The notes below the pieces were generated by a model. That model was given only the letters and a program-made list of their open reading frames with translations. It ran no database searches and was not told the origin of the DNA. Below are positions 17,182-25,476 of a stretch of DNA of 64,000 nucleotides, piece by piece. Position 1 is the first letter of the stretch, and each line of letters begins with the position of its first letter. This DNA comes from Piscibacillus halophilus (GTDB taxonomy: Bacteria; Bacillota; Bacilli; Bacillales; Alkalibacillaceae): NCBI RefSeq assembly GCF_900110685.1, contig NZ_FOES01000005.1, positions 55,610-119,609 of the forward strand, read 5' to 3'. The position numbers and the translations under genes are program-made.

Positions 17182-18333
17182 ATGCGAGAAGTGGTAATTG
17201 TCGAAGCAGTCCGAACACCTGTCGGACGAAAGAATGGAATGTTAAGTGAAATTCGCCCTGACGATTTAGCAGCTCTAACATTAAAAGAGTTGGTAGACCG
17301 GGTTGGTGTAGACCCATCTGTAATTGAAGATGTCATTATGGGATGTGTGTCACAAGTTAGCGAGCAAGCTTTTGACATTGGAAGAATGGCAGCACTCATG
17401 GCAGGCTACCCGATCGAAGTACCAGGTACAACAATTGATCGTCAATGTGGTTCTAGCCAACAAGCCGTTCATTTTGCATCACAAGCAATTTTAAGTGGTG
17501 ATATGGATGTCGTTGTTGCGGCAGGGATTGAAAGCATGTCGAGAGTACCCATGTTTTCGAATATGAATGGCGCTTCACTCAGTCCTAAGTTAACTGAAAA
17601 ATACGAGATGATTAATCAGGGACTTTCAGCGGAACGAATTGCTGAAAAATGGGGGTATTCACGCGAACAATTAGATGAATATTCTTACCACAGTCATCAA
17701 AAAGCGATTCAAGCTCAAGATGATGGACGCTTTGATCAAGAGGTATTTCCAATAGAGGTCACACTTAAAGACGGAACTAAACAGATTGTGAAAAAGGATG
17801 AAGGTCCGCGTCACAATACAACAGTTGAAAAGTTAGGTGAACTCCAACCCGTTTTTAAAGATGACGGTGTCATTCATGCTGGAAATGCGAGTCAAATTAG
17901 TGATGGATCAGCTGCCTTATTGCTCATGTCGAGAGAAAAAGCTGAGGAACTTGGATTAAAGCCACGCTTTAGAGTACTGGCTAGATCGGTTATTGGATCT
18001 GACCCTACGATGATGTTAACAGGTCCCATTCCAGCAACGGAAAAAGTTTTAAAAAAGGCCGGATTAACGATCCATGACATTGATTTATTTGAAGTTAATG
18101 AAGCGTTTGCTCCTGTTCCTATGGCTTGGTTAGATGAGACCGGTGCGGACCCAGCTAAGCTCAATGTCAATGGTGGAGCGATTGCTCTCGGTCATCCATT
18201 AGGAGCAAGTGGAGCTAAATTAATGACAACTCTTGTGCACGAACTCGAACGAACTGGTGGACGTTACGGACTTCAAACAATGTGTGAAGGACATGGAATG
18301 GCGAATGCTACGATCATTGAACGATTAGATTAG
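17182..18333 (+). CDS. acetyl-CoA acyltransferase (thiolase)
   Basis: 383-aa thiolase, which cleaves 3-ketoacyl-CoA in beta-oxidation or condenses acetyl-CoA. Active-site Cys89 lies in DRQCGSS. NEAFA, the [15 protein letters not shown] loop with the catalytic His, and a C-terminal CEGHGMANA with the second Cys are all intact. An SDR gene follows 11 bp downstream, in the order of a 3-hydroxyacyl-CoA dehydrogenase plus thiolase pair. It faces an acyl-CoA degradation operon on the other strand. Confidence 0.93.
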   Translation: MREVVIVEAVRTPVGRKNGMLSEIRPDDLAALTLKELVDRVGVDPSVIEDVIMGCVSQVSEQAFDIGRMAALMAGYPIEVPGTTIDRQCGSSQQAVHFASQAILSGDMDVVVAAGIESMSRVPMFSNMNGASLSPKLTEKYEMINQGLSAERIAEKWGYSREQLDEYSYHSHQKAIQAQDDGRFDQEVFPIEVTLKDGTKQIVKKDEGPRHNTTVEKLGELQPVFKDDGVIHAGNASQISDGSAALLLMSREKAEELGLKPRFRVLARSVIGSDPTMMLTGPIPATEKVLKKAGLTIHDIDLFEVNEAFAPVPMAWLDETGADPAKLNVNGGAIALGHPLGASGAKLMTTLVHELERTGGRYGLQTMCEGHGMANATIIERLD

Positions 18334-18344
18334 GAGGGGATGCT

Positions 18345-19113
18345 GTGGAGTTACAACAAAAAGTTGGTTTTGTGACAGGAGGTGCCTCCGGTTTAGGAGA
18401 GGCGACTGTTCGAAATCTGGTTAAAAAAGGTGCTAAAGTGGTTATTGCGGATTTGCAAGAAGAAAAAGGAAAAGCGCTGACTGATGAGCTTGGGCCTGAC
18501 CAGGTCAGTTTTGTTAAAACAGATGTAACAGATGAATCGAGTGTTCAAAATGCGATAAAAGTAGCTGAACAACTCGGAGGGCTACATATTGTGGTTAATT
18601 GCGCAGGGATTGGTGCTGCACACAAAACGGTGAGTAGTAAAGGTGTTCACGATTTAGGGACATTTCAAAAAGTGATCCAAGTCAATCTAGTTGGCACATT
18701 TAATGTGATTCGTTTGGCTGCTGAGTTCATGGCGAGCAATGAAAAAAATGATCAAGGAGAGCGCGGTGTTGTGATTAATACCTCATCTGTGGCGGCTTTT
18801 GAAGGGCAGGTAGGTCAAGCTGCTTATAGTGCTTCAAAAGGAGGTATTGTTGGTATGACACTCCCGATTGCTCGTGATTTATCACCACACGGCATTCGGG
18901 TGATGACGATCGCACCTGGTCTGTTTGACACACCTCTTTTTTCATCACTTCCTGAAAAAAGCCCGTGAAGCACTAGGTGCGATGACACCATTCCCATCAC
19001 GATTAGGTGACCCTGCAGAATATGCTAAACTTGTTGAAAGCATCATTGAAAACCCGATGCTCAACGGCGAAGTCATACGTCTCGATGGTGCGATTCGGAT
19101 GCAGCCTAAATAA
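18345..19113 (+). pseudogene. 3-hydroxyacyl-CoA dehydrogenase, SDR/HSD10 type, frameshifted
   Basis: The first frame (18345-18968) encodes Rossmann motif [14 protein letters not shown] and the catalytic YSASKGG up to [13 protein letters not shown], then stops. The second frame resumes at once with [25 protein letters not shown] and runs to the normal end [15 protein letters not shown] at 19113. A run of six A at 18955-18960 is the break point; five would restore a normal protein of about 255 aa. The start is GTG after TAGGAGGGG. Homologues act on 3-hydroxy(-2-methyl)acyl-CoA. The break may be a true mutation, a slippage site or an assembly error. Confidence 0.85.
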
Positions 19114-19115
19114 TC

Positions 19116-19149
19116 GAAGCTGGCGATATTTATTCGCCAGCTTCATTTT
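19116..19149. terminator. bidirectional intrinsic terminator
   Basis: GAAGCTGGCGA pairs perfectly with TCGCCAGCTTC and is followed by a T run on the plus strand. It separates the converging SDR and MaoC genes. Confidence 0.88.
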
Positions 19150-19574
19150 TAACTTTTCATCATAATCATTGTCTCACAACTCATGACTTCTTTACCCTTA
19201 TGATTAAACACCTTGATGTCCAAATTTAAAATCCCTTTAACCTGATCCAACTCCTTCATACTCGCCACGCTAAATGTACCGCTTAACTCATCACCTGGGT
19301 AAACTGGAACTCGCCAAACAATTTGATTCATTCCCATACCGCCAAGACAGTCTCGCCCGAGAACATCTTGTTTAATAAACTCCACCCAAACAATTGATAA
19401 TGTTTGAAAACCCGAAGCTATTAACCCTCCAAACGGACCAGTTTTAGCCGCTTCTTCGTCTATATGAAAATACTGTGGGTCATTTTGATGTCCAAAATCT
19501 AATATCGACTGGTTTGTGACGGTGACAGGCTTTGTTGTAAATGTTTGCCCAATCTCAAAATCTCTTAATTTCAT
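19149..19574 (-). CDS. MaoC-like (R)-enoyl-CoA hydratase
   Basis: 141-aa single hot-dog domain. The hydratase-2 signature DFGHQNDPQYFHID (about residues 27-40) carries the expected Asp and His, followed by GGLIASGFQT. Such proteins hydrate trans-2-enoyl-CoA. It is on the minus strand after the acyl-CoA ligase gene, but separated from it by a 21-bp-pitch array and a hairpin. The latter is just before its ribosome binding site (AGAGGTG). Confidence 0.85.
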   Translation of the reverse strand: MKLRDFEIGQTFTTKPVTVTNQSILDFGHQNDPQYFHIDEEAAKTGPFGGLIASGFQTLSIVWVEFIKQDVLGRDCLGGMGMNQIVWRVPVYPGDELSGTFSVASMKELDQVKGILNLDIKVFNHKGKEVMSCETMIMMKS

Positions 19575-19595
19575 GAATTCACCTCTAAAATATGT

Positions 19596-19620
19596 AGGAA
19601 CTCGCTTATTGCGAGTTCCT
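19596..19620. other. 10-bp hairpin in front of the MaoC gene
   Basis: AGGAACTCGC and GCGAGTTCCT form a perfect stem around 5 nt. Neither side has a strong T run. It may be a weak terminator of the upstream operon or part of the maoC leader. Confidence 0.6.
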
Positions 19621-19651
19621 TCTTTATTATTCTGTGAGTGGATCCCTACTT

Positions 19652-19746
19652 TCTATAAGGGTTTTTTCAAATTTTATAGGTGTATTTTTTAAATCTATGG
19701 GTGTATTTCCTATTTCTATAAGGGTAACTCACAATCTTATAGTTGT
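19652..19746. repeat. 21-bp-pitch array D, core TCTATAAGGGT
   Basis: Five copies begin at 19652, 19673, 19694, 19715 and 19736, each 21 bp apart: TCTATAAGGGT, TTTATAGGTGT, TCTATGGGTGT, TCTATAAGGGT and CTTATAGTTGT. The 10-bp spacers are not conserved. The array lies between the stop of the acyl-CoA ligase gene and the MaoC gene, both on the minus strand. Confidence 0.88.
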
Positions 19747-19748
19747 TT

Positions 19749-21359
19749 TTATACTAAATGTTCTTGTAATTGTTCTCTTAGTGCGTTTTTCTGGAATTTT
19801 CCGACCGAGGTTTTCGGTAGTTCATCCATAAAGATGATGTCATCAGGAATCCACCACTTTGCGAATTGTGGCTTTAAAAATTCTAATAGCTCTTCTTTCG
19901 ATACAACCGTATCTGGGTAAAGGACAACTGCTGCGACCGGGCGCTCTTGCCACTCTGGATGAGGCACCCCAACAACGGCCGCTTCAAAGACGGTATCATG
20001 AGCCATAAGCGCATTTTCTAAATCAATTGTTGAGATCCACTCGCCTCCACTTTTAACGAGATCTTTCGTACGATCGGTTATTTTAATGTTTCCTTCCTCA
20101 TCAATAGTGACAATATCTCCCGTGTGAAGCCACCCATCTTTAAATGCATCGACCGTTCGTTCATCTTTATAATACTCATCCGCAATCCATGGCCCGCGCA
20201 CAAGTAATTCACCCATGTCTTCACCGTTCCATTCAATTTCACCTTCGTCATTTATGGCTTTAATTTCAAGGCCTGGGACAACACATCCTTGCTTTGCACG
20301 AATATCTAATTTTTCTTCGGATGCGAGTTCTTCCTGATAGCTCTTTAACCGTGATAACGTCACTAAAGGCGTCGTCTCAGTCATACCGTAAGCGTGAACA
20401 AATGGAATATTATGCTTTTCTTCAAAGGCACGAATCATGCCCATCGGAGCTGCTGAACCACCACATAAGATGGTACGAAGCGAACTCATGTCATATTTTT
20501 CAGCATTAGAATCTAGCTCTTTTAATAAGCCAAGCCAAATGGTTGGTACACCAGCCGTAATCGTCACTTTTTCATTCGTGATTAGTTCAGCTAATAATTC
20601 TGGCGTAAACGCTTGTCCCGGCATGACCTGTGTCGTTCCAAACCATGTAGCCGCGAAAGGTAATCCCCATGCATTTACGTGGAACATCGGAACTACTGGC
20701 ATACAAACATCGGATTCAGATAGTCCGCCAGTATCGGCCAACCCTAGAGAAAAGCTATGCAACGTAATGCCGCGATGAGAATAGACGACTCCCTTAGGTT
20801 TTCCAGTGGTTGCTGAGGTAAAGCACATACCTGCTGGGTCATGTTCATCTAAATCTTTAACAAATTCAAAGTTAGGACTTGCTTCTAGCAATAATTCTTC
20901 ATACGAGTAAATCGGTGTGAGGGTAGTATCAGGTAATGGGTCATCATCAGTCATCATGATGAATGCACGTACGGTAGGAATTTGATCTTTTATGGCTTCT
21001 AGAATAGGTAAAAACATTGGGTCTACGAGTAAGACTTTGTCTTCAGCATGATTGATAATATGCAAAATGTGTTCTGGGGATAGACGAATGTTGATTGTGT
21101 GTAAAACCGCTCCCATTCCAGGGACGGCAAAATAAGCTTCTAAGTGGCGGTGGTCATTCCAGGCCAGAGTTGCGACTTTATCGCCTCTTTCAACTCCTAA
21201 TTTTTCAAGCGCACTGGCTAGCCGCCTCGTTCTTTCCCCAATTTCACGGTAAGTAAAGCGGTGAATGCCTGAGCTCGTGCGCGAGATGACCTCCTTTTTG
21301 GGGAAAAGTTTTTCAGCTCGCTCAATCATCTGGCTGATGAGCAGTTTACCTTCCATCAT
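19749..21359 (-). CDS. long-chain acyl-CoA ligase (AMP-forming)
   Basis: 536-aa ANL-family enzyme that activates a carboxylic acid to its CoA thioester. The phosphate-binding loop TSATTGKPKGVVYSHR, the adenine motif YGMTETTP, DGWLHTGDI and the C-terminal catalytic lysine region PKTSVGKFQKN are present. The frame is open to 21416, but AAAGGAGAGGG supports the ATG pair at 21359/21356. It is third in a minus-strand series acyl-CoA dehydrogenase - CaiB/BaiF - ligase. The chain length or branching of its substrate is not visible. Confidence 0.92.
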   Translation of the reverse strand: MMEGKLLISQMIERAEKLFPKKEVISRTSSGIHRFTYREIGERTRRLASALEKLGVERGDKVATLAWNDHRHLEAYFAVPGMGAVLHTINIRLSPEHILHIINHAEDKVLLVDPMFLPILEAIKDQIPTVRAFIMMTDDDPLPDTTLTPIYSYEELLLEASPNFEFVKDLDEHDPAGMCFTSATTGKPKGVVYSHRGITLHSFSLGLADTGGLSESDVCMPVVPMFHVNAWGLPFAATWFGTTQVMPGQAFTPELLAELITNEKVTITAGVPTIWLGLLKELDSNAEKYDMSSLRTILCGGSAAPMGMIRAFEEKHNIPFVHAYGMTETTPLVTLSRLKSYQEELASEEKLDIRAKQGCVVPGLEIKAINDEGEIEWNGEDMGELLVRGPWIADEYYKDERTVDAFKDGWLHTGDIVTIDEEGNIKITDRTKDLVKSGGEWISTIDLENALMAHDTVFEAAVVGVPHPEWQERPVAAVVLYPDTVVSKEELLEFLKPQFAKWWIPDDIIFMDELPKTSVGKFQKNALREQLQEHLV

Positions 21360-21431
21360 ATGGACCCTCTCCTTTATACAATATTTATTTTTAACTCGCC
21401 GAATAGACGAGGTCAATCATAATTTTGAGCC

Positions 21432-22487
21432 TTAACTAAAGAGGTTCCGATGTTCATTCAGGTCAGCAATATGATCATCCTTTGAAACAGTCTGATCATG
21501 AGTTTGAACAAACGGTCTTCCTTCCTTTTCATGAACAAGACCGCGCTCCTTTACGTATTCACCTTCTAACACTTCACTTATTTCTAAAATCGGAAATAGG
21601 CAGCAGTCATGTTGCCGTCCGACTTGAATCCATTCATCAAATGTTTTCGTTAAGAAAACTTTTTCTACTTCCTGAATGGTTTCAGGTTGCTTTAAACGTT
21701 CTGGAAATTCTGCCAGCCAATCGTCCCTGCCAATCGCCTGGCAGAAGTTTTTCCAAAACTTATATTCTAGTGCCCCCATGGACATGTAGCGACGATCCTT
21801 CGTTTCATAAATACGATAATTAGCATAAGAACCGTTTAGAACCGGAATGCCAGAATTAATGCCAGCAATTTTTGACAACATCGCATGATTAGTCATCATT
21901 GAAAAAACAGCATCTGTCATCGCAAGGTCTATATAGGTTCCCTTCCCGGTACGTTCTCGCTTAAACAAAGCAGCGATAATTGCTTCACTTGCAGCCATGC
22001 CACCGATTAAATCCGCCACGGTTTGAGTCGGCATTACAGGTCGGCCTTCTTTATCCTTCAATTGATTTAACATCCCACTCATGGCCATATAATTGAGATC
22101 ATGACTACCTTGGTGTGAGTAGAGACTATTCTGTCCGAAACCGGTAAGTGACAAATATACGAGATCAGGTTTTAATGAGCTAGCTTCTTCATAACCAAGC
22201 CCTAACCTGTCCATGACTCCAGGACGAAAACTTTCCACGATCACATCCGCGTTTTGAATAAGATCTAATGCTGATTGGATCCCTTCGTCACTTTTGAGAT
22301 CAACTGCCACACTCTTTTTACCACGATTATTGGCCGCAAAAAGTGCCCCCTCAGCCATTGTGCGTGCAGGATCTCCTTGGGGCGGCTCAATTTTAATAAC
22401 GTCCGCTCCCCAATCAACTAACCTCAACGTGGCAAATGGACCAGGCAAATACTGTGAGAAATCGATCACACGAATACCTTCTAACAT
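21432..22487 (-). CDS. CaiB/BaiF family CoA transferase or alpha-methylacyl-CoA racemase
   Basis: 351 aa. It starts LEGIRVIDFSQYLPGPFATL and GADVIKIEPPQGDPAR, with NNRGKKSVAVDLKS, the N-terminal hallmark of family III CoA transferases and AMACR. The catalytic aspartate region NYMAMSGML/QTVADLIGG follows. The short length is closer to AMACR (about 360 aa) than to CaiB (about 405 aa). It starts 3 bp after the acyl-CoA dehydrogenase stop. Racemase and CoA-transfer roles cannot be separated by eye. Confidence 0.85.
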   Translation of the reverse strand: MLEGIRVIDFSQYLPGPFATLRLVDWGADVIKIEPPQGDPARTMAEGALFAANNRGKKSVAVDLKSDEGIQSALDLIQNADVIVESFRPGVMDRLGLGYEEASSLKPDLVYLSLTGFGQNSLYSHQGSHDLNYMAMSGMLNQLKDKEGRPVMPTQTVADLIGGMAASEAIIAALFKRERTGKGTYIDLAMTDAVFSMMTNHAMLSKIAGINSGIPVLNGSYANYRIYETKDRRYMSMGALEYKFWKNFCQAIGRDDWLAEFPERLKQPETIQEVEKVFLTKTFDEWIQVGRQHDCCLFPILEISEVLEGEYVKERGLVHEKEGRPFVQTHDQTVSKDDHIADLNEHRNLFS

Positions 22488-22490
22488 TAT

Positions 22491-23636
22491 TTATAACCCC
22501 ATATTTTTAGCAATAATATTTTTCATAATATCGTTTGTACCGGCATAAATCGAAGACACCGGAATGTCACGATAACGTCTAGCTATTGGATACTCCTCCA
22601 TGTAGCCATAGCCACCATGAAGCTGCATGCATGTCGTTGCGACACGACGTGCCATATCGGTAATCCACCACTTCGCCATAGATACCTCAGTGACAACGCT
22701 TTTACTTTTCATATGATGCTCTATTACATCATCTAAAAAAGAGCGTCCAATCCTAACCTCTGTTGCTACTTCGGCCATTTTATGTTGGACCGTCTGAATT
22801 TTGGAGACGGGTTGACCAAATGCTTTTCTCTCTTTTACATACTCCGTTGTCATTTGAAGCATCTCCTCAGCAGCCACCTGAGCGCTAATCGCGACGGTTA
22901 ATCGTTCTTGTTGAAGTTGATCCATTAAGTAGTAAAAGCCTTTTCCTTCTTCACCAAGCAAATTTTCTTTTGGCACTTTCACATCTTCAAAAAACAACTC
23001 CGCCGTATCTTGAGAATGAAGTCCGATTTTATCTAATTTCCGACCACGGGAAAAACCGGGCATATCTTTCTCAACTACAAAGAGGCTAATTCCTTTGTGG
23101 GGAGGGACAGCATCTGGATCTGTTTTGGCCACGACTACTATGAGGTCAGCATGAATCCCATTAGTGATAAATGTCTTTTGCCCATTTAAAACATAATGGT
23201 CACCTTGTTGAATTGCTGTTGTCTTAATCCCCGCTAGATCAGAACCGGCGTCTGGTTCTGTCATCGCAATAGCTGTAATGTATTCACCTGTTACACATTT
23301 AGGAATCCAACGCTCTTTTTGTTCCTCCGTCCCATATGTATCAAAATATGGGACGACAATATCATTATGTAACCCAAGACCTACCATCCCTGTCCCGACA
23401 CGCTCTATCTCCTCATTGAACACGACCGAATAGCCAAAATCCGCCTCAAGACCGCCGTATTGTTCATCGACCCACGGACATAGGAAGCCGTTTTCCCCCA
23501 TCTTCGTCCACAGATCTCGCGGAATGATGCGCTCTTCCTCCCATTGATCAAAGTAAGGTCTTACTTCTTGATCTAAAAATTTTTTTAATGATTCACGATA
23601 AATCTTATGCTCTTCATTTAAGTATCTGGCTGACAT
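22491..23636 (-). CDS. acyl-CoA dehydrogenase
   Basis: 381-aa FAD enzyme that makes the trans-2-enoyl-CoA in beta-oxidation. FAD/substrate motifs ITAIAMTEPDAGSDLAG and the C-terminal YAGTNDIMKNIIAK are intact, as is RKAFGQPVSKIQTVQHKMAE. It is the first gene of the minus-strand acyl-CoA degradation series. Its promoter must lie in the region that also holds arrays E and B. It is typical of the short/branched-chain type. Confidence 0.93.
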   Translation of the reverse strand: MSARYLNEEHKIYRESLKKFLDQEVRPYFDQWEEERIIPRDLWTKMGENGFLCPWVDEQYGGLEADFGYSVVFNEEIERVGTGMVGLGLHNDIVVPYFDTYGTEEQKERWIPKCVTGEYITAIAMTEPDAGSDLAGIKTTAIQQGDHYVLNGQKTFITNGIHADLIVVVAKTDPDAVPPHKGISLFVVEKDMPGFSRGRKLDKIGLHSQDTAELFFEDVKVPKENLLGEEGKGFYYLMDQLQQERLTVAISAQVAAEEMLQMTTEYVKERKAFGQPVSKIQTVQHKMAEVATEVRIGRSFLDDVIEHHMKSKSVVTEVSMAKWWITDMARRVATTCMQLHGGYGYMEEYPIARRYRDIPVSSIYAGTNDIMKNIIAKNMGL

Positions 23637-23723
23637 GGAATGAAGTCTCCCTTTATTTTTTAAATTTTCTTAATATTAAAATATCACAGTCCGCGTGACT
23701 GGTAAAGAGAGAGGATTGTCGAG

Positions 23724-23819
23724 TTTAGTATGAAAGGCTTTTTCTTTACTATGAATCTATTTTTGTTGAGTATGAATATAAAAAACTTTACTATGAACCT
23801 AATTTTCTTTGGTATGAAT
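23724..23819. repeat. 21-bp-pitch array E, core TATGAA
   Basis: TATGAA starts at 23729, 23750, 23771, 23792 and 23813, exactly 21 bp apart. It is preceded by a T-rich stretch and (A/G)(C/G)-type dinucleotides and often followed by T or C. The next array (B) starts 42 bp after the last copy, so two different array types lie side by side. Confidence 0.9.
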
Positions 23820-23854
23820 AAAAAAACTTCAGCAAACTTAAGAAAAGGTGATGT

Positions 23855-23988
23855 TTCGCCAATCTGTCATGATGATTCGCTAATTTTTTATTAACTTTCG
23901 CCAATTTAATTATGCTTCTCGCCAAACTTGAATAAGGTTTCGCCGAATTCATAGTTGGGTTCGCTAAAAATGATTCAACTTTCGCCAA
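23855..23988. repeat. 21-bp-pitch array B, core TTCGCCAA
   Basis: Seven cores start at 23855, 23876, 23897, 23918, 23939, 23960 and 23981, all steps being 21 bp. Order of variants and most spacer bases match array A at 8417-8550, including the CTCGCCAA fourth copy and the TTCGCTAA second and sixth copies. The pair must share a recent ancestor. It lies in the divergent gap between the acyl-CoA dehydrogenase and the first SspH-like gene. Confidence 0.95.
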
Positions 23989-24158
23989 ATTTATAATTTC
24001 TTTTACAATAAATTTATTGTAAATTAAAAAATTACCATCTTCTACAGGCTGCTCTTACGCTTTATGACAAGTTTTCTTTAAGTATATTTTAAACCGTTAA
24101 GTTAAAAATATAAGTACGAAACCATTCATAAATTTAAACGGCAACTTGGAGGTTTCTT

Positions 24159-24359
24159 ATGGACATTCAAATGTTACAACAAATCGTGGATTCACCTACT
24201 TTAATTACGGTAAAATACCACGGTATACCTGTTTATGTACAAAGTATTGATGAAGAAAATGGAACAGCTCAAGTGTTTCCATTAGATCAAATGGATAATG
24301 TGCAAGAAGTTGATATTGATGGTTTGTATGAGGACGATCCTGTCCATTTACTTTTCTAA
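24159..24359 (+). CDS. SspH-like small spore protein, divergent
   Basis: 66 aa. The pattern LQQIVDSPTLITVKYHGIPVYVQSIDEENGTAQVFPLD parallels the SspH pattern (A-E-I-x-S-S-P... V-x-Y-x-G-x-x-V-x-I-x-x-V-D-E) of the next gene, so the two are paralogues. It is more acidic and lacks the usual RAxEI start. SspH proteins are minor spore-core proteins made in the forespore. It is 60 bp upstream of a canonical sspH; AACTTGGAGG precedes the ATG. Confidence 0.75.
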   Translation: MDIQMLQQIVDSPTLITVKYHGIPVYVQSIDEENGTAQVFPLDQMDNVQEVDIDGLYEDDPVHLLF

Positions 24360-24419
24360 CACTTCGTTGACAAGCGTAAATGACGCTTTAGATAAACCTT
24401 AAAACGAAGGAGGTTTCAA

Positions 24420-24602
24420 ATGGACCGACTACGAGCAGAAGAAATTGCGAGCTCCCCCAAAATATGTAATGTGCAATACAATGGTAAACGGGTCTTTATT
24501 CAGCATGTTGAAGAAGATCATGACGTGGCTCGTGTATATTACCTCGATGATCCAGCCAATGAATTTGAGGTGCAATTATCCAACATAAGAGAAAAACGGT
24601 GA
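24420..24602 (+). CDS. sspH: small acid-soluble spore protein H family
   Basis: 60 aa with the SspH family pattern: RAEEIASSPKICNVQYNGKR (about residues 4-23), VFIQHVEEDHDVARVYYLDD, and a basic end. GAAGGAGG lies close to the ATG. An intrinsic terminator follows after 3 bp. Expression in the forespore under sigma-G is expected from the family, but I could not identify a convincing promoter. Confidence 0.88.
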   Translation: MDRLRAEEIASSPKICNVQYNGKRVFIQHVEEDHDVARVYYLDDPANEFEVQLSNIREKR

Positions 24603-24605
24603 TTG

Positions 24606-24642
24606 AAAAGAGGACCTCGATTATATCGTAAGGTCCTCTTTT
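24606..24642. terminator. bidirectional intrinsic terminator
   Basis: AAAAGAGGACCT pairs perfectly with AGGTCCTCTTTT around a 13-nt loop. It ends sspH on one strand and the coiled-coil gene on the other. Confidence 0.88.
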
Positions 24643-24644
24643 CT

Positions 24645-25367
24645 TTAATCATCATCTTTTCTTTTAGTCACCATAAACGTCATCGGATGATCTTTACCAT
24701 TCAGTAATTGATGAATATAAGATGATGTTAATTCGTATTGATCTTCTATTTTCTCGGCTAAATGGTGGCTCCGTTCGTAAATAATCGATCTAAAATTCGT
24801 TAATTGATGCGCCATTTTCTCTATTAATGCTTCTTGATTTTCCAGCTTCTTAGCCATTTCTTTTTGTTGGAGTTCATGTTGGGAAATTTGTTCGGATATT
24901 TTTTGTTGGACGCCCATGATTTCGTTTAATTGTTGTGCTAGTTCATCATTAGAGTCATCTTGCTTCGATAATTCATCTATAATTTTCTGATTGGATTCAT
25001 GTATACTCTTAAGCTCGCCAATCAACTTCTCTTTCGCAAATTTTTCTTGTCTCATCCAATCCTCCACTTTCGATTGTTTTTGATCAAATGACGTTAACCG
25101 ATTTAATATTTGGTTTTTAAATTGATCATGTGATTGGTGGCGATTTTCAAAGTGTTTTAACTGATTAAGAATATATTGCTGAGTCGTCTGTTGACGATTA
25201 TAGAGTTGATTTAACGCATTATAAGATCTCGTTAAATTTTGGTTTATTTTTTGCTGTTTTTTAATAAATTCATCAAAACGATCGACGACAACTTGTTCTT
25301 GATTAGGTGCTTTAACAGGCTTTTTTGACCGAAAAATATTAGAGTTTCCATTGAAAAATACCGTCAA
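24645..25367 (-). CDS. coiled-coil protein of unknown function
   Basis: 240 aa, nearly all helical and rich in Gln, Lys and Glu. Long heptad regions (about residues 30-215) end in a short polar tail. No signal peptide or enzymatic motif is seen. A TTG start at 25367 is chosen because AAAGGAAGTG lies 5 nt before it. The open frame further upstream crosses the rlmN terminator and is not credible. It is probably a structural or spore/cell-envelope scaffold protein, but I do not recognise it. Confidence 0.7.
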   Translation of the reverse strand: MTVFFNGNSNIFRSKKPVKAPNQEQVVVDRFDEFIKKQQKINQNLTRSYNALNQLYNRQQTTQQYILNQLKHFENRHQSHDQFKNQILNRLTSFDQKQSKVEDWMRQEKFAKEKLIGELKSIHESNQKIIDELSKQDDSNDELAQQLNEIMGVQQKISEQISQHELQQKEMAKKLENQEALIEKMAHQLTNFRSIIYERSHHLAEKIEDQYELTSSYIHQLLNGKDHPMTFMVTKRKDDD

Positions 25368-25411
25368 GATATCACTTCCTTTAGTTCCTGCTCTTATAAC
25401 ATATGCGAATG

Positions 25412-25470
25412 CACAAAAAAAGAGTGCCTGTCCACGGGCGTTTGTCGTGATTAGCCCTGACAGCACTCTT
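25412..25470 (-). terminator. intrinsic terminator of rlmN
   Basis: On the minus strand a long imperfect stem (AAGAGTGCTGTCAGGGC with GCCCGTGGACAGGCACTCTT) is followed by T6. Confidence 0.85.
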
Positions 25471-25476
25471 AATATA

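Noticed and set aside
23791..23988. Minus-strand frame with repeated LAKxxxx/LANHH heptads across array B
   Set aside because: The 21-bp pitch equals seven codons, so any open frame through the array looks like a heptad-repeat protein. There is no ribosome binding site, and the other arrays do not encode the same peptide.
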